From the NCBI GenBank assembly GCA_964242305.1, contig CAXTBB010000013.1:1-64000 (forward strand): a stretch of 64,000 nt of DNA, given 5' to 3'. This DNA comes from DATLGB01 sp964242305. Lineage in GTDB: Bacteria; Actinomycetota; Thermoleophilia; Solirubrobacterales; Solirubrobacteraceae. Of this stretch, positions 24,478-33,702 are shown piece by piece. Made by a program: the position numbers and the translations under genes. The notes beneath the pieces are model-generated. The model made no database searches. It worked only from the letters and a program-made list of their open reading frames with translations, and was not told where the DNA came from. Within the stretch, counting starts at the first letter, position 1. Every line of letters begins with the position of its first letter.

Positions 24478-26563
24478 CGCCGGCGAGGCGGTCGGTGAGA
24501 CGGGAGAAGCGGCCGGAGGTGTCGGCTCGCGCGGCGGCCTGGGCGACGACGGCACCGGAGCCGACGATGACCGTGGCCAGCCGGGCCCGCGTCATCGCCG
24601 TGTAGAGCATCTCCCGCCGCAGGAAGAACGCACCCGCGGCCGGGTGGGCGACGAGGATCGCGACCGGCAGCTCGATCCCCTGGCCCTTGTGGATGGAGCA
24701 CGCGTAGGCGAGGCGCAGTGCCGGCGCGTCCTCCTCCGGCAGGTCGACCGTCACGCCCTCGGCGGACACGGTGACGATGTCCTCCCGCACGCCGACCATG
24801 CGCAGCACCGTCCCGTTCATCAGCCCGAGGTCGTGCAGGTTCCGACCGCTCAACATCACCTTGTCGCCCTCGCGCAGGCGCCCACCCAGCAGCGGGCGAC
24901 CACCCGGGTTCAGCTCCTCCCTCAGCGCGCCGTTCAACGCGTCGATGCCCACCGCCCCGCGGTAGACGGGAGCGAAGACCTGCACGTCGTCCACGGGGTC
25001 CACCCCGAAGTGCCCCGCTAACCGCCCCACGAGCGACACCACCTCCTTCAAGGCGCCGTTCGGGTCACCACGCTCGATCAGGAACAGGTCCCGCCGCAGC
25101 CCGTCCGTAGCGGCGAACGACGGCGCCAGACCGCCGCGCACCGCGTGCGCGCCCCGCACGATCATCGACCCCGCCGCCTGGCGGAAGATGTGGGTGAGCT
25201 CGACCCCGGGGACGAGCTCGGAGGCGACCAGCTCCGCGAACGGCTTCCCGGCCCCGACGGGCGCGAGCTGGTCGGCGTCCCCGACCAGGACGACGTGCAT
25301 GTCGTCGCCGACGGCGCGCAGCAACGTGACCAGCAGCTCGAGGTTGGCCATCGAGGTCTCGTCGACGACCAGCAGGTCCGCGCGCAGCGGGTCGTCCTCG
25401 TGGCGCTGGGGGGTGGGTGGGGATGACATCGGGATCCAGCCGAGCGCGGAGTGGACGGTGGACGCCTCGATGCCCGTCGACTCCGAGATGCGCCGCGCCG
25501 CCCGGCCCGTCGGCGCGACGAGCAGCACGGACGCCTTCTGCGCCTGCGCCGCCGCGCAGATCAGCTTGATGGTGGCCGTCTTGCCGGTGCCCGGCCCGCC
25601 GGTGACGATGGAGAGCCGGTGGGCGAACGCGTTCTCGACCGCCGAGCGCTGCTCCGGCGCCGGCTCGAGCTCGCCGGCGGAGGCGGCAGGGGGCTTCAGC
25701 TCCGGCTCGGCGGCGAGCAGGGCACGGATGCGGCGGGCGAGCTCCGCCTCGAGCGCCGCCGTGGCCGGACGGTACACCCACCCGTCCTCATTGACGACGT
25801 GCTCGAGCGACGGCGTCATGCCGCACAGCGCCGTCGTCCGGCGCAGCGCCTCGTCGAGCGGCAGGCACGTCGACCCGTCCCGCTCCGCCTCCCCGAGCAC
25901 GTGCAGCAGCGCGGCGGCGGCGCGGTCGGGCGACTCACGCGAGACTCCCGCCGCGCGCGCGATCGTGTCCGCCGTCTGGAAGCCGACCCCGAACACCGCG
26001 GTCAGCTCGTACGGGTGCTCGCGCACGACGCGGTGCGCGCTCGGCCCGTACCGCTTGTCGATGCGAGGGACGAGCCAGGCCAGCCCGTGCGGCGCCAGCA
26101 GCAGGTGCAGCGCGCGTGTCGAGCGCAGCGTGTCCCAGGAGCGCGCCGCCTCCGAGGCCTGGCGCCCGCTGAGCCCGACCGACTTGAACGCCTCGCGCGG
26201 GTCGCGGTCGACGACGTCCAGCACGCCGTCGCCATGGGCCTGGAACAAGCGCGCGGCGCGCGTCGGCCCGATCCCCTTGACCCGCTCGAGGTAGAGGATC
26301 ACGCCCTTCGCGCCCGTCGGCCCCTGCGGCTGCGCCTGCGCGACCTTGACCTGCATCCCGAAGCGGCGGTCGTCCTGCCACACCCCGGTCACCGCGACGC
26401 GCTCGCCGCGCTCGAGGTGCCCGATCAGCCCGACCAGCACGATCTCGTCGCCGTCCCGGTCGGCCTCGACCACGCCGAAGCCCGTGTCCGGCGCGACGAA
26501 GCGGACGCGGTCGACCACGACCTCGTCCTCGAAGCGCGTGCCGGGCTCGCCTTCCACGTCCAT
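24434..26563 (-). CDS. recD2: RecD2-type ATP-dependent DNA helicase
   Basis: The 709-residue SF1B 5'-3' helicase resembles RecD2 of Deinococcus. The N-terminal OB-like domain is followed by helix-hairpin-helix repeats (VKGIGPTRAARLF and VFGVGFQTADTIA), Walker A TGGPGTGKTA (321-330), Walker B VVDETSM, motif III GDADQLAPVGAG and the C-terminal SH3-containing 2A/2B region with YACSIHKGQGIE and TAMTRAR. The ATG at 26563 was chosen because MDVEGEPG leads directly into the OB domain. No recB or recC is nearby. A 44-nt convergent overlap with the PfkB gene is present. Confidence 0.93.
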   Translation of the reverse strand: MDVEGEPGTRFEDEVVVDRVRFVAPDTGFGVVEADRDGDEIVLVGLIGHLERGERVAVTGVWQDDRRFGMQVKVAQAQPQGPTGAKGVILYLERVKGIGPTRAARLFQAHGDGVLDVVDRDPREAFKSVGLSGRQASEAARSWDTLRSTRALHLLLAPHGLAWLVPRIDKRYGPSAHRVVREHPYELTAVFGVGFQTADTIARAAGVSRESPDRAAAALLHVLGEAERDGSTCLPLDEALRRTTALCGMTPSLEHVVNEDGWVYRPATAALEAELARRIRALLAAEPELKPPAASAGELEPAPEQRSAVENAFAHRLSIVTGGPGTGKTATIKLICAAAQAQKASVLLVAPTGRAARRISESTGIEASTVHSALGWIPMSSPPTPQRHEDDPLRADLLVVDETSMANLELLVTLLRAVGDDMHVVLVGDADQLAPVGAGKPFAELVASELVPGVELTHIFRQAAGSMIVRGAHAVRGGLAPSFAATDGLRRDLFLIERGDPNGALKEVVSLVGRLAGHFGVDPVDDVQVFAPVYRGAVGIDALNGALREELNPGGRPLLGGRLREGDKVMLSGRNLHDLGLMNGTVLRMVGVREDIVTVSAEGVTVDLPEEDAPALRLAYACSIHKGQGIELPVAILVAHPAAGAFFLRREMLYTAMTRARLATVIVGSGAVVAQAAARADTSGRFSRLTDRLAGVRARGATAGQPQRG

Positions 26564-26675
26564 ATCTGTACTAGTCACCAGGCACGAAATCCCCCTCACC
26601 CGGCGCGAGCCGCGACCCCGTCGTCGACGGCGCGCAGGAGCCGGACGGCTCACGAACGCAACGGATCACGGTGCG

Positions 26676-27728
26676 TCAGGAGGTAACGCTGCCGCGAACC
26701 TCGCCCAGCGAGACGTCGCCGGCGTGGCCGCGCAGCACGACCTCGTCGCCGTCGGCCAGGTAGGGACCCCCCGTCTCCAGCCGGCAACCGGGCTGACCGG
26801 GCGCGGAGATCGTCCCCGTCCCCAGCAGGTCGCCGGCGCGCAGCGCGGCGCCGTTGACGGTGGTGTGGGCGACGAGCTGGTCGACCGTCCAGTACAGCTC
26901 GCGGGCGTTGACGCGCGTGACAACGTCCCCGTTGACCTCCACTTCGAGATCGACGTCCAGCGCCCACGCGCCGTCGCGGCGCAGGTAGGGGACCGGCGGC
27001 GGGTCCTGCGGCGTCGCCGCCACCAGCGGCAGCGCCTCCAGGGGGACGACCCACGGCGAGATCGACGTCGCGAACGACTTGCCCAGGAACGGGCCGAGCG
27101 GCACGGACTCGAAGCGCTGGATCTCGCGCGCGCTCCAGTCGTTGAGCAGGACGACGCCGAACGGGTCACGGTTCCCGCAGACGACGCCCAGCTCGAGCTC
27201 GTAGTCCAGCTCGCGCTCCGGGCCGAAGTCTGCCGGGCCGCGCAGGCCCGACGGACGCTCAACGGGCGTGCCGCTCACCACCACGGATCCCGCCCGCCCG
27301 TGGTAGCCGATCGGCAGGTGCCGCCACGCGGGCGGCAGCGGATCGCCGTCCGGCCGGAGGCGCCGGCCGACGGCGGTGGCGTGCTCCAGCGAGGCGTAGA
27401 AGTCGACGTAGTCGCCCGGCTCGACCGGCAGCAGGATCTCCAGCGTGGACAGCGGGACGAGCAGGGGCTCGGACGCCGAGCGGTCGACCAGCAGCGCGAT
27501 CAGGTGCCGGCGGGCGTCCGCCCACGCTTGCGGGCCGAGCGCCAGGAACGCGTTCAGGGACGGCGCCTGCGCGGCCTCCCAGGTGGCGAAGGCGTGGCGC
27601 AGCTCCAGCGCGTAGTCGCCGATGCGGACCGCCGGCCGCGGCGGCTCCCCCGGCCGGCGGACGACGCCGTAGGGGAGGTTGGTCGTGCCGAAGCCGGCCG
27701 CGTCGGCGCCGGCGACCCAGCTCCGCAA
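26676..27728 (-). CDS. fahA: fumarylacetoacetase
   Basis: The 350-residue FAH-family hydrolase has the family N-terminal segment FGTTNLPYGVV and the active-site region LPIGYHGRAGSVVVSGTP. It also has the metal ligands in DYELELGVV and VVLLNDWSAREIQ. It would split fumarylacetoacetate at the end of tyrosine and homogentisate breakdown, although no other pathway genes are in view. It starts with TTG directly after the desaturase stop (TAG-TTG), with no spacer, so it is probably translated by coupling. The protein is a little shorter than typical FahA (about 400). Confidence 0.88.
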   Translation of the reverse strand: MRSWVAGADAAGFGTTNLPYGVVRRPGEPPRPAVRIGDYALELRHAFATWEAAQAPSLNAFLALGPQAWADARRHLIALLVDRSASEPLLVPLSTLEILLPVEPGDYVDFYASLEHATAVGRRLRPDGDPLPPAWRHLPIGYHGRAGSVVVSGTPVERPSGLRGPADFGPERELDYELELGVVCGNRDPFGVVLLNDWSAREIQRFESVPLGPFLGKSFATSISPWVVPLEALPLVAATPQDPPPVPYLRRDGAWALDVDLEVEVNGDVVTRVNARELYWTVDQLVAHTTVNGAALRAGDLLGTGTISAPGQPGCRLETGGPYLADGDEVVLRGHAGDVSLGEVRGSVTS

Positions 27729-28754
27729 CTAGGTCGTGGCGGCCGCCGGCACGGCCCGCCGCAGCGAGCGCACCTCGCCCCAGGTCAGCAGGCGCCCCTG
27801 CTCGGGCGACCACACCTTCAGACGCGACGCCTTGACGCCGTCCCAGAACGTGAGCACGGGGACGTCGTCGAAGAGCGCGACGTTGTCCACGGCCTTCTGG
27901 AGGTTGTAGTTCGGGACGCGGGCGCTCAGGTGGTGCACGTGGTGCAGGCCGATGTTGCCCGTGAAGAACTGGAACGGCTGCGGCAGCTTGAGGTAGGAGG
28001 AGCCGCGCAGGGCCGCGTCCGCGTAGGACCAGCTGGTCGTGTTCTCCCAGTAGGTGTCCTCGAACTGGTGCTGGACGTAGAAGAGGAACACGCCCGCCGA
28101 TCCGGCCAGCGCCGCGGCGGGGGCCTGGGCGAGCAGGTAGTTGATCGGCCCGACCGCGAAGCAGATCGCGGTGATGAGCGCGACGAGGATCGCGTTGGTC
28201 GCCCACGTGCTGCGCTTGAGACGGGTGCGTGCGTTCTTGGAGACCATCCGCGGCTGGATGACCAGGCCCCACAGCCAGCCGAGGCCGAACATGACGAGCG
28301 GGTTGCGGAACGCGCGGTAGCCGGCGCGCATGGGCCAGTCGTGGGCCAGGTACTCGTCCACGGTCATGGTCGGGACGTCGCCCGAGCCGCGGCGGTCGAG
28401 GTCGCCGGCGGTGGCGTGATGCATCGCGTGGCTGTGGCGCCAGGTCTGGAACGGGGTGAAGACGATGACGCCGACCACGGCCCCGAGGACGTGGTTGCCG
28501 CGCTTGGTCGGCAGGAACGACCCGTGCGTGCAGTCGTGGAACACGATGTAGGTCCGCAGCAGGAAGCCGGCCGTCGGGATCGACAGCGGCAGGACGGCCC
28601 AGAACGAGGTCCCGCCGTGCAGGAGGGCGATCTGCAGCACCATCAGCGCCAGGTAGGGGACGACGGAGGTGGCGAGGTCGAGCAGGCTGCGAGGCACGCT
28701 GGCTTGGGCGTACGGCGCGATCGCGGCCTTCCAGGGAGTTCGGTCGGTCGTCAT
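27729..28754 (-). CDS. membrane fatty acid desaturase
   Basis: The 341-residue integral membrane diiron enzyme has all three histidine boxes: HDCTH (73-77), HSHAMHH (107-113) and HHVHH (271-275), separated by two hydrophobic pairs. It introduces a double bond into acyl chains using O2, probably adjusting membrane fluidity. The ATG start is preceded by a short 21-nt gap from the lipoprotein gene. It directly abuts the fumarylacetoacetase gene. Confidence 0.92.
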   Translation of the reverse strand: MTTDRTPWKAAIAPYAQASVPRSLLDLATSVVPYLALMVLQIALLHGGTSFWAVLPLSIPTAGFLLRTYIVFHDCTHGSFLPTKRGNHVLGAVVGVIVFTPFQTWRHSHAMHHATAGDLDRRGSGDVPTMTVDEYLAHDWPMRAGYRAFRNPLVMFGLGWLWGLVIQPRMVSKNARTRLKRSTWATNAILVALITAICFAVGPINYLLAQAPAAALAGSAGVFLFYVQHQFEDTYWENTTSWSYADAALRGSSYLKLPQPFQFFTGNIGLHHVHHLSARVPNYNLQKAVDNVALFDDVPVLTFWDGVKASRLKVWSPEQGRLLTWGEVRSLRRAVPAAATT

Positions 28755-28775
28755 GAGTTCGGGAATCCTAATAGC

Positions 28776-29192
28776 TCAGTAGCCTGGTGGGAATCGGTAG
28801 GCCCGGTGGGGGACGATGGGTGCGTAGCCCTCCTGGACCACGATCTGCGCGTGCGGCCGAAGCGGCACCTGGGATGCTCTACCCCGCCACGGCCGGCCGT
28901 CAACGTGAACGGTTGGATGCCCGAGCCGCCGGCCCCACGCCGCGTAGAGGTCGCCCAGCGTCTCCCCGGAGCGCCGCACCCCGACCAGCCCGGTGGGCTC
29001 CTCGGTGAAGAGCGCGCCGGTGCGGCGACCGGTGACGTAGGCGCCGTCGCGCGACCCGTCCATGCCGAGCCCGGCCGGGATCAGCACGACGCGGCCGTGG
29101 TCGAAGACCTCGACGTGGACGTAGTGCGTGGAGGAGCCACACCCGGCCAGCAGACCGACGACGATCACGAGTGCCCACCGCACGCGCGTCAT
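28776..29192 (-). CDS. lipoprotein of unknown function
   Basis: The 138-residue protein has a lipoprotein signal peptide with lipobox LLAGCG. The mature part is a small mixed domain with FDHGRVVLIPAGLGMDG and a C-terminal RPHAQIVVQEGY, resembling exported domains of unknown function. Its ATG shares CATG (29190-29193) with the divergent M28 peptidase gene. Both products are predicted lipoproteins, so they may work together at the cell surface. Confidence 0.78.
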   Translation of the reverse strand: MTRVRWALVIVVGLLAGCGSSTHYVHVEVFDHGRVVLIPAGLGMDGSRDGAYVTGRRTGALFTEEPTGLVGVRRSGETLGDLYAAWGRRLGHPTVHVDGRPWRGRASQVPLRPHAQIVVQEGYAPIVPHRAYRFPPGY

Positions 29193-30087
29193 GATGACGG
29201 ACGTGCGCCTCGCGCTCCTGCTCTGCCTGATCGGACTGACCGCCTGCGGTTCCGGGACGCCGGCTGCGCCCGCGGCCACCGCGTCGGCGTCGGCGTCGGC
29301 CACGGACCGCTTCGACGCACCGGCCGCCTTCGCCCTGATCCGCTCGCAGGTCGCCGTCGGCCAGCGCCCGGCCGGCTCGGCCAGGCTGCGGCGGCTGGCC
29401 GTCCGCCTGCGCCGCCGGCTGCCGGGCGGGCGCTTCGAGCGCATCCCCGGCGAGCCGCGCCTGCGCAACGTCGTCGCGGTGATCAAGGGGACGCCCCCGG
29501 CGCTGGTGATCGGCGCGCACTACGACACGCTGGTCAAGCCGAAGGGCTTCGTCGGGGCCAACAACGGAGCGGCGGGGACGGCGATCGTCGTCCAGCTCGC
29601 CCGCGAGGCGGCGAAGGCGACCCGGCCCGCGGACGCGCCCGAGTTGCGGTTCGTCCTCTTCGACGGCGAGGAGCCGGCGCGCGGGCTCCCCGAGGAGTCC
29701 ACGGACTTCTACGACACGGGCCTGCGCGGGTCGCGCGCGTACGCGAAGCGCCACGCCGGCCAGATCGGCGCCATGGTGCTGCTCGACTACGTCGCGAACA
29801 AGGGGCTGCGGCTACCGCGCGAGGCGACCTCCTCCGAGCCGCTGTGGGCGCAGATCCGCGCGGCCGCCGCCGACGCCGGTGCCGGTGAGCAGTTCCCGGA
29901 CGGCACGGGGCCGTCCATCTACGACGACCACACGCCGTTCCTGCGCGCCGGCATCCCCGCCGTCGACCTGATCGACTGGAGCTACCCGGGTCACACCCTC
30001 AAGGACGGCATGAAGCTGCTGTCCGTCGCCAGCGTGAACGCCGTCGGGGAGACCTTGACGCGGTTCATCGACGCCTGGCGTCCATAG
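29191..30087 (+). CDS. M28-family peptidase-like lipoprotein
   Basis: The 298-residue protein starts with a lipobox LTACGSG and an Ala/Ser linker. The M28 zinc-peptidase fold follows: GAHYDT (His110, Asp112), FVLFDGEEP (Glu160/Glu161), VLLDYV, DDHTPFLRAG and a C-terminal HTLKD. The metal-bridging Asp, normally in G-A-N-D-G, is Asn125 here (GANNGAAG). If the alignment is right, one bridging ligand is lost and activity may be altered or absent. A second ATG at 29194 is an alternative start. Confidence 0.85.
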   Translation: MMTDVRLALLLCLIGLTACGSGTPAAPAATASASASATDRFDAPAAFALIRSQVAVGQRPAGSARLRRLAVRLRRRLPGGRFERIPGEPRLRNVVAVIKGTPPALVIGAHYDTLVKPKGFVGANNGAAGTAIVVQLAREAAKATRPADAPELRFVLFDGEEPARGLPEESTDFYDTGLRGSRAYAKRHAGQIGAMVLLDYVANKGLRLPREATSSEPLWAQIRAAAADAGAGEQFPDGTGPSIYDDHTPFLRAGIPAVDLIDWSYPGHTLKDGMKLLSVASVNAVGETLTRFIDAWRP

Positions 30088-30099
30088 ACTCGCCGCCGC

Positions 30100-31203
30100 A
30101 TGCTCGACCCCGCGCCCGGCAAGGGCCCGATCTTCGTCATGGGCTCGATGGGCACGGGGACCACGCTGCTGCGGCTCGTCCTCGACAGCCACGACGCGAT
30201 CGCCATCCCGCCCGAGACGGGCTTCATGCGCGCCTACAAGGCGAACCGGTTCATCCCCTTCAAGTGGGCGGGGCGCAACTGGAACAAGCGGCTGGGCTGG
30301 AGCGACGAGGAGTTCGACGTCGAGCTCGGCCGCTTCTACGACCGGCTGTTCATGCGCTACGTCGAGGCCCACGGCAAGCGCCGCTGGGGGGAGAAGACGC
30401 CGCTGCACATCTGGCACTGGGAGGCCATCGCGCGCGTGTTCCCGGACGCGGTCTTCGTCGCCATCGTCCGCCATCCCGGCGGGTCGATCGCGTCGAACAT
30501 GACCCGTTGGGAGTACGGCCTCACCCGCGCGGCCGAGCACTTCGAGCGCTACACGCGGGAGCTGCTGCGCATGACCGCGGTCCAGTCGCGCCGCACGGTG
30601 CTGCTGCGCTACGAGGACCTCGTCCTGCAACCCGAGCCGGTGCTGCGCGACCTGATCGCCTGGCTCGGCGAGGCGTGGTCGGACGGCGTCCTCGAGCACC
30701 ACGTCGTCCAGGCCGGCCGCGGCGGGCAGGAGATGGTGGAGGGTCGCAACCGCGTCGACGACCCGATCGACGTCTCCCGTATCTCGAAGTGGACGAAGAC
30801 GATCGGGCCGGGTCGCCAGCGGCGCTTGCACGCGCAGTTCGGGCGGCTGGTCGAGTTCCTCGGCTACAGCCTGTTCGACCCGGCGGTGCTGGAGCCGCTC
30901 AACGAGCGCGGGGCGGTGTTGACGAGCGGGGAGGAGATCCGCGCGCGCATGAGCGCGTACGGCGACCTCGACCTGGCCACGCGCGGCGTGGTGCCGCGCT
31001 TCGAGCACTACTACCACCCGCGCATGTGGACGCTGGAGGTACCGGAGGCGCTGCGGCACGCGCTCGAAGCGCTCGAGCGAACGCAGGCGGAGCTCGAGGT
31101 CGCACACGTCACGCCGGTCTCCACCAAGCGCCACGTGCTGCTCCTGCTCCCGCGGCCGGTGCGGCGCGCGCTCATCCGCGCCGGGCGGCTGATCAGCCGC
31201 TGA
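30100..31203 (+). CDS. sulfotransferase-family protein
   Basis: The 367-residue protein has the P-loop-like PAPS 5'-phosphosulfate-binding segment GSMGTGTTLLRLVLDS near the N-terminus. The 3'-phosphate-binding region is in AIVRHPGGSIASNMTRW, and LLRYEDLV precedes the C-terminal domain. These features place it in the Sulfotransfer_3 group, which sulfates lipids, glycans or small molecules. No membrane segment is evident. It ends in an 11-nt convergent overlap with the next gene. Confidence 0.85.
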   Translation: MLDPAPGKGPIFVMGSMGTGTTLLRLVLDSHDAIAIPPETGFMRAYKANRFIPFKWAGRNWNKRLGWSDEEFDVELGRFYDRLFMRYVEAHGKRRWGEKTPLHIWHWEAIARVFPDAVFVAIVRHPGGSIASNMTRWEYGLTRAAEHFERYTRELLRMTAVQSRRTVLLRYEDLVLQPEPVLRDLIAWLGEAWSDGVLEHHVVQAGRGGQEMVEGRNRVDDPIDVSRISKWTKTIGPGRQRRLHAQFGRLVEFLGYSLFDPAVLEPLNERGAVLTSGEEIRARMSAYGDLDLATRGVVPRFEHYYHPRMWTLEVPEALRHALEALERTQAELEVAHVTPVSTKRHVLLLLPRPVRRALIRAGRLISR

Positions 31204-32023
31204 AGGGCGTCCAGCCGTCGGCGACGAAGGCCTGGGCCAGCGGGCGGACGTGGTCGCGCAGCTTCGGGACGATGCCGCCGAGGTCCGTGAAGACCGCGCG
31301 GACGAGGTCCTCGGCCGTGGCCTCGTCGCCCAGCGCGAGGCGCGCCGCCATCGTCAGCAGCTCCTCCTGCGTGCGGGCGGGGGCGATCCGGTCCTCGGCG
31401 GGGATCGCCGCGAGCGCGACGGGCGCGCCGTCCGGGCAGAAGGTCCCGAAGCGCGACGCGTACGCCAGCACCGTGTGCGGCTCGCCGTCGAAGCGCGCCT
31501 CCAGCCGGCCGAAGACGTAGGTCAGCTCGGACCACGTCAGCTGCGTCGCCTGCGCGTCCGTGGTGTAGAGGATCGCGGCGCGGACTCGCGTGCCCGGGCT
31601 CGCGAACAGCGTCGCCGGCATCGCGCCGTAGACCGCGACGCTCGCCGCGGCGCCCACGTCGAAGTCGTGCAGGTGGCCGGCGCGGACGGCGATCGTGCGG
31701 TCGCGGGGGTCGTCGAAGTGGGCGAACTTGCGCTTCAGGGTGGACGGCGCGCCGTTGGAGCCGAAGGCCAGGATCGGGTGGCGGCCCTCCGTCAGCTCGT
31801 CCGGCGGGTCCCCGACCTCGAACTCGCCGTCGCGCAGGACGTAGGACTCGACGGGCCGCTCCCACGGGTAGGCGAGCGCGAGGTCGAGCTGCGCCGGGCC
31901 GAAGTCGCGGGTGGGGACGGCGCCCAGGTACGCCATCAGGAAGGCGTCGAACGCGGCCGGGTCGAGCAGGAGCCGGTCGCGCAGCTCGGGCTCGAGCTCC
32001 GGGTAGGCGAGCACGCCCGCCAT
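31193..32023 (-). CDS. conserved hypothetical protein with FGSN motif
   Basis: The 276-residue soluble protein carries the segment HPILAFGSNGAPSTLKRKF. Its FGSN turn recalls the substrate loop of gamma-glutamylcyclotransferase-fold proteins, but the rest is not recognisable enough to assign that fold. Tandem acidic and aromatic residues in QLTWSELTYVFGRLEARF also look conserved. ATG at 32023 was chosen as the first start downstream of tRNA-Val. No function is proposed. Confidence 0.7.
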   Translation of the reverse strand: MAGVLAYPELEPELRDRLLLDPAAFDAFLMAYLGAVPTRDFGPAQLDLALAYPWERPVESYVLRDGEFEVGDPPDELTEGRHPILAFGSNGAPSTLKRKFAHFDDPRDRTIAVRAGHLHDFDVGAAASVAVYGAMPATLFASPGTRVRAAILYTTDAQATQLTWSELTYVFGRLEARFDGEPHTVLAYASRFGTFCPDGAPVALAAIPAEDRIAPARTQEELLTMAARLALGDEATAEDLVRAVFTDLGGIVPKLRDHVRPLAQAFVADGWTPFSG

Positions 32024-32041
32024 CCTGCCACGCGCGCGCGA

Positions 32042-32115
32042 TGGGCGGTCCCAGGCTCGAACTGGGGACCTCCTGCTTGTAAGGCAGGCGCTCTGACCAG
32101 CTGAGCTAACCGCCC
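32042..32115 (-). tRNA. tRNA-Val (UAC)
   Basis: The 74-nt cloverleaf has acceptor stem GGGCGGT/ACCGCCC, D-arm TTAGCTCAG, anticodon stem CCTGC/GCAGG around CTTACAA, and T-loop GTTCGAGCC. The anticodon is TAC. The 3' CCA is not encoded. Confidence 0.95.
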
Positions 32116-32127
32116 GAGACCGCCAGG

Positions 32128-32991
32128 CTAGGCGGCGATCGCCGTCTCCATCTCGCCGACGGCGGCCAGCGCGGCGATCAGGGCGGAGTTGAACTTCAGG
32201 TGGGCGGAGATGGCGGCGCCGTGGTCGGCCTCGACCTCGAAGGTCGGGGCGCCGAGCAGCTCGGCCAGCTCCCGCTGATGGCCGGGCGGGACGCCGCCGT
32301 CCTTGGTGGTCACGACGACCGCGCTGGGGACGTCGAGGTCGGGCAGCCACGCGCGCGAGTCCCAGTTGGACAGCTCGCGGCCGGCCTCGGCGAGGTCGAT
32401 GGAAGCGCCGCGGGTCAGCTCGGACGTCGTCCACACCGTGATCGGATGGTCGGGGAAGCCCGCCAGCCGCAGGCCGTTGCGCCACGCGAAGTCGGGCGCC
32501 AGGCCGAGACCGAGCCGGACCAGTGCGAGCCCGCGCCACAGCAGGCGCTGGCGGAAGTCGCTCCAGTGCGAGGACGTCGCGCACAGCACGATGCCGGCGA
32601 CGACCTCGGCGTGGTCGCGGGCCATCAGCTGCGCGATCGGCCCGCCCATGCTGTAGCCGACGACGAGCGTCGGGCCCACCTCGAGCTGACGCAGGAGCGC
32701 CGCCGCGTCGTCCGCACAGTCGGTCAGCCGGAAGGCGGCGTGCGAGCGGATCCCCCGGCCGTGCCCGCGGTGGTCGATGGCCAGGACCCGGTAGCCCGCG
32801 TCCGAAAGCGCGTCGTAGTTGCGCCAGAAGTTGAGGTCGGCCGAGAACATCCAGCCGTGCAGGAGCAGGACCGGCTGGCCGTCCCCGCCCGTGTCGCGGA
32901 CGAACAGCTCGCCGCGGCCGTGGACGTGCATGATGCTGGCGGGCGGCAGTTCGAGCGGAGGCTCCGGCGCCCAGCGCGGGTCGGCTGACAT
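32128..32991 (-). CDS. alpha/beta hydrolase
   Basis: The 287-residue protein has the alpha/beta fold: oxyanion segment LLLHGWMFSA, HRGHGRG, nucleophile elbow VGYSMGG (Ser), a late-strand VVVTTKDGGVPP that supplies the acid, and the catalytic His in EADHGAAI. A cap domain lies between. The substrate is unknown; such proteins are often annotated as non-haem peroxidases or esterases. It is separated from tRNA-Val by 12 nt and stands alone. Confidence 0.87.
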   Translation of the reverse strand: MSADPRWAPEPPLELPPASIMHVHGRGELFVRDTGGDGQPVLLLHGWMFSADLNFWRNYDALSDAGYRVLAIDHRGHGRGIRSHAAFRLTDCADDAAALLRQLEVGPTLVVGYSMGGPIAQLMARDHAEVVAGIVLCATSSHWSDFRQRLLWRGLALVRLGLGLAPDFAWRNGLRLAGFPDHPITVWTTSELTRGASIDLAEAGRELSNWDSRAWLPDLDVPSAVVVTTKDGGVPPGHQRELAELLGAPTFEVEADHGAAISAHLKFNSALIAALAAVGEMETAIAA

Positions 32992-33024
32992 ACGGTCAGA
33001 ATACGGAGTAGGCCGCTTTCCGGT

Positions 33025-33592
33025 TCACTCAGCCGCCGGCCTGGCCCCATTGAGGTCCAGCCACTCCGACCGCTCGAAGCCGCCGATCTCCTGGATCGCG
33101 TCGGAAATGCTCTGCACGATGAACGTCGAGTGGACGCGGACATGAGTCGTTCCGTAGAGCAACGGCTTGCACACGCGCTTCGAGGCCGACGCGGCGTTGT
33201 TGACGATCGATTTGCGCAGCGACGATCGAGGTAGCCGGAGCCGTCCAGCCACGAGCTCTCAGAACAGCATGACGCGGGGTGTAGTCAGCTGCGTTCAGCT
33301 GGGCGAGCGCCCGTCCCGGGAGTCGCGCGTTGCGGCGATGGGCTCGGCACTGCCGGCTCCAGGCGTCGTGCCCGCGCCGCCGGGTTCCATCGAGTCGAGC
33401 GCCGCCCGCTGTTGGCCCGTCAGCGGGACGCCACGAACGAGCACTGACATTGTGGACTTCGCCATCCCAGTCTCAGCGGCGATACGACTGATCGAAAGGC
33501 CTTCGCGCCTGAGCTTCAGCGCTCTCTGCTCGACCGCGGCCGGGATGCGTCGAGGCGCGAACGCACGTTCCCACGCCTCCGGATGGATCGAG
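33025..33592 (-). pseudogene. remnant of a helix-turn-helix protein
   Basis: Two fragments on the minus strand look like one decayed gene. The 5' fragment (about 33592-33295) has an HTH segment LRREGLSISRIAAETGMAKS followed by VRGVPLTGQQ, a pattern seen in an actinobacterial family, but it has no usable start and runs directly out of tRNA-Glu. The 3' fragment (33252-33025) reads LLYGTTHVRVHSTF then VQSISDAIQEIGGFERSEW, which looks like the C-terminus of the same kind of protein. The central part and frame continuity are missing. Association of the two pieces is an inference. Confidence 0.45.
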
Positions 33593-33665
33593 TACCCCCA
33601 GCGGGGCTCGAACCCGCGATCTCCGCCTTGAAAGGGCGGCGTCATAACCACTAGACCATGGGGGC
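33593..33665 (-). tRNA. tRNA-Glu (UUC)
   Basis: The 73-nt cloverleaf has acceptor GCCCCCA/TGGGGGT, D-arm GGTCTAGTGG, anticodon stem CGCCC/GGCGG-like around CTTTCAA, and T-arm CGGGTTCGAGCCCCG. The anticodon is TTC. No CCA is encoded. Confidence 0.95.
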
Positions 33666-33702
33666 CTGAGCGGGACAGTCTAACTACGCTTCCGGGGCCT
33701 CG

